A DNA stretch of 59,260 bases from positions 1 to 59,260 of the forward strand of contig JAKLJY010000047.1 of assembly GCA_023150895.1 (NCBI GenBank), written 5' to 3'. Position 1 is the first letter of the stretch. Every line of letters starts with the position of its first letter. The stretch is from Myxococcota bacterium. Lineage in GTDB: Bacteria; Myxococcota_A; Bradymonadia; UBA7976; UBA1532. The translations under genes were made by a program, and so were the position numbers. Below the pieces are notes generated by a model. The model had not been told where the DNA came from. It saw nothing but the letters and a program-made list of their open reading frames with translations, and searched no databases. Positions 51,902 to 59,260 of the stretch are shown in pieces.

Positions 51902-53575
51902 ATGGCCCAGCAGAAATATAGCATCGTCGAGAAACTCGACGCCGGCGGCATGGCGGAGGTCTGGAAGGGCAAGGCCACCAGCCTCCGCGGTTTCGAGAAG
52001 CTGGTCGCCATCAAGCGGGTGCTCCCCAACCTGGCGAAGAACAAGAAGTTCATCGCCATGTTCCTGGACGAGGCGCGGCTGTCGCTGTTTCTGAATCACG
52101 CCAACGTGGTCCAGACCTTCGACATCGGCATGTCCGAGAACTCGTACTTCATCGTCATGGAGTTCGTGGACGGCTCGAACCTCAAGAGCGTCCTCGAAAC
52201 GGCGAAGGAGCGCGGGTTCCGCATCCCGCAGGAGCAGGCCTCCTATATCGCCATCGAGATCTGCAAGGGCCTGTCGCACGCCCACAATCGCAAGGATCCC
52301 CGGCAACGGCCCCTGGCGATCGTCCACCGCGACATCAGCCCGCCCAACGTCCTCATCAGCCGCGAAGGTGAGGTCAAACTGGTGGACTTCGGCCTCGCCA
52401 AGGCTGCCAGCCAGCTCTCGCTGACCGATCCCGGGGTGGTCAAGGGCAAGTTCAGCTACCTGAGCCCCGAGGCCGCCTACGGCGAGAAGGTCAACTTCCT
52501 GACGGACGTGTTCGCAACGGGCATCGTCCTGTGGGAGATGCTCGCCAACCGGCGGCTCTTCGACGGGCGGACGGACCTCGAGACCGTCGAGTTCGTGCGC
52601 AAGGCCGAGATCCCGCCCCTCAAGGACTACAACCCCGACGTCCACCCCCAGCTCGAGGCCATCATCCGCCGCGCGCTGTCCCGCGATCCCCGTCGACGCC
52701 ACCAGAGCGCGCTCGAGCTCGCCCACGACCTCTCGAAGTTCCTGTTCGAGAACCGGCTGATGGTCACGGCGTACGACATCTCGGTCCTCGTGAACCGGGT
52801 CCTCCTCGACCGCAATCGTCGGCCGACGGACGAGCCGGCGCGGCCGATGAACAGTCATGCGCAGCAGATCGAGCGCATGATCCAGGACGAGATCACGCAG
52901 TTCACCTCGCTCGAGGACCTCGAGCGGATGTCGTTCAAAGCGGTCGCCGATCACGAACCCCTCGACCAGAACCCCGCCTTCCAGGTGGGCAGCGAGGACC
53001 CCCGCGACTGGGCCTACGAGCTCGGTGTGGAGGACGACGGCGACCATACGCACGTCGAATTGACGCCGTTCGAGAAAGAGAGCCTGCGCTTCCAGGAGGG
53101 CAAGAGCCTGGAGCAGCTCCTCGAAGGCAACCCGGGCGAGTCCTCGGAGCGTGCGCCGCAGGCGCTCGAGGTGCCGCCGCCGCCGCCCCCCCGCCCGCCG
53201 GCGGATCGAAAGAGCCTCTCTCAGGGGCCCCCGCCCCTGCCCCCCGCCGCCTCGGAGCGCACGGCCCGACCGTCCGCGGAGTCGCGCGCAGCGACCCCCG
53301 CGAAAGGCCCGGCCACCCCCGGCGTCGATCTCTCCCGAACCCCGAACCCCGAGGTGCCCCTCACCCGGACGACGGGGGCCATGCGCATCGCCCAGGTGCC
53401 GGAAGCCGAGCGCGAGGCCGTGCGCGCGCAGGCGGCCGCCGCAGCCCAGCGCGCGCGGGCCGCCGCGGAGGTCACGCCGCCCCAGGGCGGCAGCATGGTC
53501 AAGGGGCTCGTCGCCGGGGTCATCGTGGCCCTCGTCGGCGGCGCCATCGGTTTCTACTTCCTCGTCAATCGCTGA
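51902..53575 (+). CDS. Tail-anchored Ser/Thr kinase leading a glycogen-gene operon
   Basis: 557 residues. The kinase domain fills residues 5-280 (DAGGMAEV loop, Lys38, [18 protein letters not shown], and SPEA in place of APE). A long acidic then Pro/Ala-rich linker ends in a single membrane helix at the C-terminus (about 533-555). HRDISPPN is typical of myxobacterial kinases. glgC starts 22 bp downstream, followed by GH57 and a secreted protein, which suggests the kinase controls or is co-regulated with storage polysaccharide metabolism. That link is inferred from position only. Confidence 0.92.
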   Translation: MAQQKYSIVEKLDAGGMAEVWKGKATSLRGFEKLVAIKRVLPNLAKNKKFIAMFLDEARLSLFLNHANVVQTFDIGMSENSYFIVMEFVDGSNLKSVLETAKERGFRIPQEQASYIAIEICKGLSHAHNRKDPRQRPLAIVHRDISPPNVLISREGEVKLVDFGLAKAASQLSLTDPGVVKGKFSYLSPEAAYGEKVNFLTDVFATGIVLWEMLANRRLFDGRTDLETVEFVRKAEIPPLKDYNPDVHPQLEAIIRRALSRDPRRRHQSALELAHDLSKFLFENRLMVTAYDISVLVNRVLLDRNRRPTDEPARPMNSHAQQIERMIQDEITQFTSLEDLERMSFKAVADHEPLDQNPAFQVGSEDPRDWAYELGVEDDGDHTHVELTPFEKESLRFQEGKSLEQLLEGNPGESSERAPQALEVPPPPPPRPPADRKSLSQGPPPLPPAASERTARPSAESRAATPAKGPATPGVDLSRTPNPEVPLTRTTGAMRIAQVPEAEREAVRAQAAAAAQRARAAAEVTPPQGGSMVKGLVAGVIVALVGGAIGFYFLVNR

Positions 53576-53597
53576 CACCGTCCTCGGGGGTTCCCCC

Positions 53598-54842
53598 ATG
53601 CGCGCCAAAGACGTTCGACTGCTCGCGATCATCCTCGCCGGTGGCGAGGGTACCCGCCTCCAACCGCTCACTCGGGACCGGGCCAAACCCGCCGTCCCCT
53701 TCGGTGGTCGCTACCGTCTCATCGACTTCGTCCTGAGCAATTTCGTCAACTCCGGCTATTTCCAGATCAAGGTCCTGACGCAGTACAAGGCCTCGAGTCT
53801 CATCACCCACATGGTGCGCGGCTGGCAGCTCGCGCCGATGCTCGGCCACTTCGTGGAGCCCGTGCCGGCGCAGATGCGCGTCGGGCGCGACTGGTTCCGG
53901 GGCAGCGCCGATGCCGTCTTCCAGAACCTCAACCTGGTGACGGACGTCCAGCCGCAGGTCGTCGCCGTCTTCGGCGCCGATCACGTCTACAAGATGGACA
54001 TCTCGCAGATGGTCCAGTTCCACCTCGACCGCAACGCGGACGTGAGCATCGCGGCCATCCCGGTGCCCATCGAAGAGGGCCACCAGTTCGGCATCATCAA
54101 GTGTGACGCCGACGGCCGCATCCTGGAGTTCCTGGAGAAGCCCGCGGATCCGCCGCCGATGCCCGGCGATCCGACGATGTGCCTCGCGAGCATGGGCAAC
54201 TACATCTTCCGCACGGAGACGCTCGTCGAGGAGATCACGCGCGACGCGGAGCAGGAAGAGAGCCTCCACGACTTCGGCCGCAACATCATCACGTCGATGG
54301 TGGGGCGCCGCGACATGTACGTGTACGACTTCTTCACCAACGAGCACCCGGGGATGGAGCCCAAGGAGCGCGGCTACTGGCGCGACGTGGGGACGATGGC
54401 GGCGTACTGGGAGGCCCACATGGACCTCGTCGCCGTGACGCCGATCTTCAACCTCTACAACCGCGAGTGGCCCATCCGCACGTACTACCAGCACCTGCCG
54501 GCGGCGAAGTTCGTCTTCGACGGCATCAGCAGCGACCGCGTCGGCATGGCGACGGACTCCCTCGTCAGCCCCGGCTGCATCATCTCGGGCGGGCACGTCC
54601 ACCGCTCGGTCCTGTGCCCGGCGGCGCGGGTCCACAGCTACGCCCGGGTCGAAGAGAGCATCCTCGGCGAGGGCGTCGAGATCGGGCGCCGGGCCCGGGT
54701 TCGCCGCGCGGTGCTCGACAAGTACGTGCGCGTCGACCCCGACGCCACCATCGGCTACGATCTCGAACGAGACCGCCAGCGGTTCACCGTGACGCCCGAA
54801 GGCATCGTCGCGGTGGCCAAGGGCACCCACGTCACCGCCTGA
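53598..54842 (+). CDS. glgC: Glucose-1-phosphate adenylyltransferase (ADP-glucose pyrophosphorylase)
   Basis: 414 residues from ATG 53598, near the bacterial norm of about 420-430. The nucleotide-binding [23 protein letters not shown] is intact, followed by the sugar-phosphate region (GTADAV-like motif GSADAVFQN and [10 protein letters not shown]) and a C-terminal left-handed helix with hexapeptide repeats ([20 protein letters not shown]). It makes ADP-glucose for glycogen synthesis in the cytoplasm. It is the second gene of the kinase-led operon. Confidence 0.95.
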   Translation: MRAKDVRLLAIILAGGEGTRLQPLTRDRAKPAVPFGGRYRLIDFVLSNFVNSGYFQIKVLTQYKASSLITHMVRGWQLAPMLGHFVEPVPAQMRVGRDWFRGSADAVFQNLNLVTDVQPQVVAVFGADHVYKMDISQMVQFHLDRNADVSIAAIPVPIEEGHQFGIIKCDADGRILEFLEKPADPPPMPGDPTMCLASMGNYIFRTETLVEEITRDAEQEESLHDFGRNIITSMVGRRDMYVYDFFTNEHPGMEPKERGYWRDVGTMAAYWEAHMDLVAVTPIFNLYNREWPIRTYYQHLPAAKFVFDGISSDRVGMATDSLVSPGCIISGGHVHRSVLCPAARVHSYARVEESILGEGVEIGRRARVRRAVLDKYVRVDPDATIGYDLERDRQRFTVTPEGIVAVAKGTHVTA

Positions 54843-54869
54843 CGCCGCCCGGCCGCGGAGCGCTCCCCC

Positions 54870-57023
54870 GTGAACCTTCTCTTCCTCTGGCACATGCATC
54901 AGCCGGACTACCGGGATGCGTTCAGCGGGCAGCCCATCCTGCCCTGGATCCGCCTGCATGGCACCCGCGGGTACCTGGACATGGCCTGGATTCTGTCCCG
55001 CCACCCGGGGATCAAGTGCGCCGTGAACTTCGTGCCGGTGCTGCTCGATCAGCTCGAGGCCTTCGTGGACGGCGGCGAGCGGGACATCTACTGGGAGCTC
55101 ACCCGCAAACCCGCCCGCCTTCTGACCGAGGCCGATGCGCGGTTCTTGCTCGGGCACTTCTTCTCGGTGAACCACGACAGCTGCGTCCGCCCCCGGCCGC
55201 GCTACTGGAACCTGCTCCAGAAACGCGGCCTCGACGCGCCGTTTCGCAGTCCTCAGGACTTCAGCGAGCAAGAGCTGCGAGACGTCCAGGTCCTGTTCAA
55301 CCTCGCCTGGTTCGGGTTCGCGGCGCGGCGCGAGCTCCCCGCGCTCGAGGCGTTCGAGCAGAAGGGTCGGCACTTCACCGAGGACGACAAGCTGAAGATC
55401 CTCGACCTGCAGGTGGCCGCGCTGCGCCGCGTCCTGCCCCTGTGGCGGGACCTCGCCGCCCGCGGGCAGGTCGAGCTGACGACGACGCCTTACTTCCACC
55501 CCATCCTGCCGCTGCTCATCGATTCGGACGTGGCCGCTCAGGCCATGCCCCAGGCGCCGCTCCCGCCCCGCTTCTCGTTTCCCGAGGACGCGCGGATCCA
55601 GGTCGAACGGGCGTTCGCGCGTCACGTCGCGGCCTTCGGGCGGCCGCCCGCGGGCGTCTGGCCCGCCGAGGGTTCGGTCAGTCCCGACGTGGTGCCCATT
55701 CTCGCGACGTCCGGCGCCCGCTTCCTGATGACCGACGAGGCCCAGCTCTTCCGAAGCCTGCCCGAGCGGGCGATGGTGCCTCGCCACATTCTCTACCAGC
55801 CCTGGGCCATCGAGGTGCAGGGCGCCCGCGTGGCCGCCTTCTTCCGCGATCACGCGCTCAGCGACCTGCTCGGTTTCACCTACGCGCGCAACCCGGCGAG
55901 TGTGGCCGTCGACGACCTCGTCGCCCGCCTCGAGGCCATCGAACGCAGCCTGCCGCCCGGTCAGCACGGCACGGTTTCGATCGTGCTCGACGGCGAAAAC
56001 CCGTGGGAAGCGTACCCGCAGAGCGGGCTGCCGTTCCTCGAGACGTTGTACGAGCGTCTCGCCGCCCACCCGACGCTGCACACCGCCCTGCCGTCGGAAA
56101 TCCTCGACGCCGCCGGCGAGCACTTGCCGGCCTTGCATGCACTGCACGCCGGCTCGTGGATCAACGGCGATTTCGGCGTCTGGATCGGCCACGCCATCGA
56201 GAACTCGGGCTGGCGCCTCCTCGGTGAGGCCCGCGCGTTCTTCGAGAAGGCTCGCCGGGCGGACGAGCACCCGGCGGACGTCCTCGAGCAGTGCCACGAG
56301 CACCTCTTGCGCGCGGAGGGGAGCGACTGGTTCTGGTGGTACGGGGACACCTTCACGAGCGACAACGACGCGGATTTCGACCACCTCTTCCGCGCCCACC
56401 TGCGCAAGGTCTACACGCTGCTCGGCGCTCAGGTTCCCCCTGCCCTCACGCGGTCGCTCTACCCGTCCGCCCCGGCGGCCGCCGGCAAAGAGCCGCGCGC
56501 GTTCGTCAGCCCGAATTTCCAGGGCGAGAGCACCTACTACGATTGGCTCGGCGCCGGCACCGTCGAGCTCACGGGCGGCAACGCCAGCATGTACCGCACC
56601 GTCACCCACTTCGCCCGCCTGCGGTACGGGTTCGACGTGGACACCCTGTTTCTGCGCCTCGATCCCCCCGAGATCGGGGAACGGGTCGAGCTCGAGGGGT
56701 TGACGCTGCGCATCGACCTCACGGGCAACGAACACTACCACGCGGAGATCGCGCTCGGCGCCGTGCCGGACGCGGAGATCTGGCGTGTCGGGGGCGATCT
56801 GAAACGATACGACGCCACGCCGCTCAGGCTCCTCAAGCTCCGGCACGGCGTGCTGGAGGTCGGCATCCCGTTTCGGTGCCTGCACGTCGCCGCGGGGGAC
56901 CGCCTGCACGTCGCGATGCACCTGCTGCGCGACCGGGTCGAGCTCGATCGGTACCCCGCCGGGCGGACGCTTTCCCTCGTAGTCCCGGACGAGTCCTTCG
57001 AGGACGCGAACTGGAGCGTGTGA
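54870..57023 (+). CDS. Glycoside hydrolase family 57 protein
   Basis: 717 residues from GTG 54870, 27 bp after glgC. The GH57 start LLFLWHMHQPDYRD is clear, the catalytic Glu267 lies in GVWPAEGSVS and Asp374 in LDGENPWEAY. A helical domain and a C-terminal beta domain follow. GH57 enzymes cut or transfer alpha-glucans (amylopullulanase, 4-alpha-glucanotransferase, branching enzyme). The glgC neighbour favours a role in glycogen remodelling. No signal peptide is seen, so it is cytoplasmic. Confidence 0.92.
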   Translation: MNLLFLWHMHQPDYRDAFSGQPILPWIRLHGTRGYLDMAWILSRHPGIKCAVNFVPVLLDQLEAFVDGGERDIYWELTRKPARLLTEADARFLLGHFFSVNHDSCVRPRPRYWNLLQKRGLDAPFRSPQDFSEQELRDVQVLFNLAWFGFAARRELPALEAFEQKGRHFTEDDKLKILDLQVAALRRVLPLWRDLAARGQVELTTTPYFHPILPLLIDSDVAAQAMPQAPLPPRFSFPEDARIQVERAFARHVAAFGRPPAGVWPAEGSVSPDVVPILATSGARFLMTDEAQLFRSLPERAMVPRHILYQPWAIEVQGARVAAFFRDHALSDLLGFTYARNPASVAVDDLVARLEAIERSLPPGQHGTVSIVLDGENPWEAYPQSGLPFLETLYERLAAHPTLHTALPSEILDAAGEHLPALHALHAGSWINGDFGVWIGHAIENSGWRLLGEARAFFEKARRADEHPADVLEQCHEHLLRAEGSDWFWWYGDTFTSDNDADFDHLFRAHLRKVYTLLGAQVPPALTRSLYPSAPAAAGKEPRAFVSPNFQGESTYYDWLGAGTVELTGGNASMYRTVTHFARLRYGFDVDTLFLRLDPPEIGERVELEGLTLRIDLTGNEHYHAEIALGAVPDAEIWRVGGDLKRYDATPLRLLKLRHGVLEVGIPFRCLHVAAGDRLHVAMHLLRDRVELDRYPAGRTLSLVVPDESFEDANWSV

Positions 57024-57025
57024 AC

Positions 57026-57532
57026 ATGCCCTGTCGACGCCTGAACCGCGCCGTGCTCCTCGGCCTCGTGCTGGCTACCCCGGGTGCCGCGGCGGCCGAC
57101 TCGACCCAGCCGGTCCCGGCGAGCGCGGCGGCCGCCGAGAGCGCCCCGGCGGCCCCGGTGAGCGCGACCCCGCGGGCCCCGACCCGGCGCAAATGCACGG
57201 GGTGGGCCGCAGGCGCCACGACCGAGACCCGCGACGTCGTGTTCCGGCGAGACAAGCTCGTCCAGCGGGCGACGGAGGAGGTCGAGGTCACCTACCAGGC
57301 CTGGGACGTCGACGACGCACTCGACGCCGGCAGTGCCGACGCGGCCTGCCGGGTCAAGACGCGGGGCTTCTGCGCCCGCTACGGCGCGACGGGCGAACGC
57401 TGCCGTTTCCAGGTCCACGAGGGGCTCGAGAACGGGGGATGGGCCGCCGCCACGCTCGTCGACGCGCCGCCGCCCAAGAAGCGACCGCCGCCGAAACGCC
57501 CGAAGGGAAGCACGCCCCCGGGGTCGCGCTGA
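57026..57532 (+). CDS. Secreted protein of unknown function
   Basis: 168 residues from ATG 57026, two bases after the GH57 stop. A signal peptide cleaved near AAA-DST is followed by an Ala/Pro-rich stretch, a small domain with four Cys (about 50-145) that may form disulfides, and a basic Pro/Lys tail. No family is recognised. Its placement as the last gene of the glgC operon may be incidental, because it is exported and the others are not. Its stop is 9 bp from the end of a convergent lipoprotein gene. Confidence 0.75.
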   Translation: MPCRRLNRAVLLGLVLATPGAAAADSTQPVPASAAAAESAPAAPVSATPRAPTRRKCTGWAAGATTETRDVVFRRDKLVQRATEEVEVTYQAWDVDDALDAGSADAACRVKTRGFCARYGATGERCRFQVHEGLENGGWAAATLVDAPPPKKRPPPKRPKGSTPPGSR

Positions 57533-57541
57533 CGGGGCGGA

Positions 57542-58564
57542 TCAGGTCCCCGGTTCGAGCGTGAGGACGCCGTACGCACCGACGGCCACGATTCGCCCGC
57601 CGACGTCGAACAAGCGCGCCGTCGGGCCGCCCGTCGGCCACGATACCTCGATGGCGGCGTGGGCGACGTCGCCGTCGACACGAACGACCCAAAGGGTGTC
57701 GGGGCCGGCGACGAGCAGCCGACGCCCCCCGGGCAGGGGCAAAAGCGCGCGCACCGGCGGCGTCGCCACGAGCCCGGCGAGCAGCCCGCGCTCGTCGAGC
57801 AAACGCACGCCCTCGCCGCCGAGGGTCGCCTCCACCCGGCCACCGACGACGGGGGCGCGCAGGCCCAGGTCGGCCGGCAGCAGGCGCGCGGGCTCGCCCA
57901 CGACGCGGACGGCCTCGAACGTCGTCGTCGTGGGCGCCAACCGGACGGAGAGGCCGTCGGCGTCGGTCAGCCAGAAGGTCTCGCCCTCTCGCAGAAGGGC
58001 TCGCCAATCCCGCCCGACGAGGGCCGGCGGCAGCGGGACCGGCACGGGTTCCCCGCCGCGCTCGGCGGTCCACCGGAACAGACCGTGGGGTCCGATGGCG
58101 ACCACGAGCCCCCGGTAGACGATCGCGTCGTTCAGGGCACCCGTCGTCGCGCGTCGCCAGATCTCGCGCCCGTTTGCGGTGAGGGCGATCGCCTCCGGCA
58201 TGACCGAGACGAGTCGGCCGTCCCCGACGTCGGCGGGGACCTCCCGCACCGTGGTTCGCGCGGGTCCACACCCGTCCGCCGCCGGCCGCTCGCCCCGGGC
58301 GCCGACGAGCAGGGGCTGCCCCTCGGCCGGGAAGCGCCAGTCCTCGGCCCGCAGGGGTCGATGGACCGTGAGCAGGCCGCCGCCCCAACACCCGAAGAGG
58401 TTCGGCCCGCCGGCGACACTGTCGAGCGCCGGGCGGGGCGGGCCCGCGGCGCTCGGGGCACGTCCCGCAACCCCGGGGGCGGCGCCACACCCGGCAAGGA
58501 CGGTACAGGCCAGCGCGGCCAGCGTGCGGAGGCGGCGGGACACGCGCGGCGCGGCCCCCGGCAT
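57542..58564 (-). CDS. Lipoprotein, possible beta-propeller-like
   Basis: 340 residues from ATG 58564, chosen because it gives a short Arg-containing signal and lipobox Leu-Ala-Gly-Cys. The mature part is made of short beta-strand-like repeats with Gly/Trp turns (LFRWTAERGGEPV; RLLVAGPDTLWVVRV; RIVAVGAYGVLTL), suggestive of a propeller but without a catalytic motif. Starts further upstream (58624, 58672) would add an Arg/Cys-rich lead and are less likely. Function is unknown. Confidence 0.78.
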   Translation of the reverse strand: MPGAAPRVSRRLRTLAALACTVLAGCGAAPGVAGRAPSAAGPPRPALDSVAGGPNLFGCWGGGLLTVHRPLRAEDWRFPAEGQPLLVGARGERPAADGCGPARTTVREVPADVGDGRLVSVMPEAIALTANGREIWRRATTGALNDAIVYRGLVVAIGPHGLFRWTAERGGEPVPVPLPPALVGRDWRALLREGETFWLTDADGLSVRLAPTTTTFEAVRVVGEPARLLPADLGLRAPVVGGRVEATLGGEGVRLLDERGLLAGLVATPPVRALLPLPGGRRLLVAGPDTLWVVRVDGDVAHAAIEVSWPTGGPTARLFDVGGRIVAVGAYGVLTLEPGT

Positions 58565-58722
58565 ACGGGCGCGCGCAGGGTGCGCGATTGGACGGCAGGC
58601 AAGGCTCGAAGCGACGGCGTAAGGCATCGCGGCGCATCCTATGCAGCCCGTCCCGCGGCGTCGAGCCCGCACGGCGGGGTTTCGTCTGGAGTCCGCGAAG
58701 GCGGGCGGAGTATCGTCCGCCC

Positions 58723-59260
58723 ATGCCCGCCCCGCCGGTACGCCAGCACCGACTCGACGTAGAGGGCCGATGCGTCGCGTTCTACGACGTCGGCCGACCG
58801 GACGATCCGGTCCTGCTGTGTCTGCACGGCTTCCCGGACGCGCCCGAGAACCTGCTGCCCCTCGCCCGCCGTCTGAGCGAAACCCTCGACCGGCGCGTGC
58901 TCGTGCCCGCGATGCCCGGCTATGCCCCGTCGGCGCCCCTCCCCCGCCCGAGCCCCCGGCGGGTCGCCGCGCACCTGTTGGGCCTCCTCGACACCGTCGC
59001 GCCGGGCCCCTTCGACGTCGTCGGGCACGACTGGGGCGCGGTCGCCGCCTACACCCTGGCCAACCTCGCGCCTGCGCGGATCCGGACAGTGGTGGGGCTG
59101 TCGGTCCCGCCGCCCCGCATCTTCGCGCGCAATCTGCGGCACACGCCCGCGCAGTTCGGTCGCAGCCGGTACATGGCGCAGTTTCAGTTTCCCGGGCTCA
59201 GCGAGGCCTTCGTTCGCCGGGGCGACTTCGCGTTCGTCCGCGAGCTCTGGGCCCGCTGGA
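58723..59260 (+). CDS. Alpha/beta hydrolase, epoxide-hydrolase-like, cut by window edge
   Basis: 179 residues are visible from ATG 58723 with no stop before the edge. The oxyanion motif LCLHGFPDAPEN and the nucleophile elbow VVGHDWGAVAAY place it in the alpha/beta hydrolases with an Asp nucleophile, as in epoxide hydrolases and haloalkane dehalogenases. The cap domain begins near residue 140; the catalytic His and the acid lie beyond the window. The 158-bp gap to the divergent lipoprotein gene shows no clear promoter. Confidence 0.85.
   Translation, partial: MPAPPVRQHRLDVEGRCVAFYDVGRPDDPVLLCLHGFPDAPENLLPLARRLSETLDRRVLVPAMPGYAPSAPLPRPSPRRVAAHLLGLLDTVAPGPFDVVGHDWGAVAAYTLANLAPARIRTVVGLSVPPPRIFARNLRHTPAQFGRSRYMAQFQFPGLSEAFVRRGDFAFVRELWARW

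Noticed and set aside
53565-56921. A 1,118-residue open frame on the minus strand
   Set aside because: It is opposite glgC and the GH57 gene, which are certain; no motif is present in the antisense frame.

Overview
The window is very GC-rich (about 70 percent by eye) and almost fully coding. It looks like chromosome of a Myxococcota (former Deltaproteobacteria) species. Supporting signs are five Hanks-type serine/threonine kinases, a protein ending in a MYXO-CTERM-like sorting tag (Cys, hydrophobic stretch, Arg run, near 40,750-40,850), a lipoprotein with 18 Cys/Asp-rich repeats, a sigma-54 activator, tandem TolQ/TolR pairs and Gld-type ABC transport. No rRNA, tRNA, insertion sequence, prophage or CRISPR array was found. 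The first and last genes are cut by the window edges.

Layout. 1-6,000 (minus): a cut lipoprotein, a YgfK-like Fe-S oxidoreductase lacking the flavin reductase domain, and the Cys/Asp-repeat lipoprotein. 6,078-12,212 (plus): a strong promoter, then GldA-type ATPase, fused GldF-GldG-type protein and DUF4340 protein joined by ATGA overlaps, then a thioesterase and a small zinc-finger-like protein. 12,239-18,878 (plus): a 25-nt palindrome, a MepA-LysM endopeptidase and a 1,798-residue kinase/ATPase/histidine-kinase hybrid. 18,898-26,178 (minus): two ExbB/TolQ and two ExbD/TolR genes, a Ser/Thr kinase whose stop overlaps an S1P-lyase-like PLP enzyme, a TauE/SafE transporter and an amidohydrolase.

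26,377-33,297 (plus): five translationally linked signalling genes: a GAF histidine kinase, a small helical protein, a sigma-54 activator with an unusual receiver, a membrane TPR-kinase and a second unusual free-standing receiver. Both receivers carry a long insertion just after the phospho-acceptor Asp and lack the conserved beta5 Lys. This is the best candidate for an undescribed system. 33,305-37,423 (minus): SlyD followed by a kinase-ATPase-TPR protein whose Walker A Lys is Ala. 37,543-44,158: class II photolyase, kinase, small lipoprotein, MYXO-CTERM protein (minus), TonB-like protein and a small gene.

44,155-59,260: a secreted propeller-like protein with no normal start codon, a cluster of hairpins, a Gly-rich membrane protein, a RegB-like histidine kinase, an enoyl-CoA hydratase homologue, a chemoreceptor-like protein, the PEP-synthase/PPDK regulator, and an operon of Ser/Thr kinase, glgC, GH57 and a secreted protein behind an almost leaderless promoter. 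The window closes with a lipoprotein and a cut epoxide-hydrolase-like gene.

Genes are packed tightly. Several tail-to-tail pairs are under 30 bp apart, and one pair overlaps by 38 bp. Long open frames opposite real genes are common because of codon bias and were left out.
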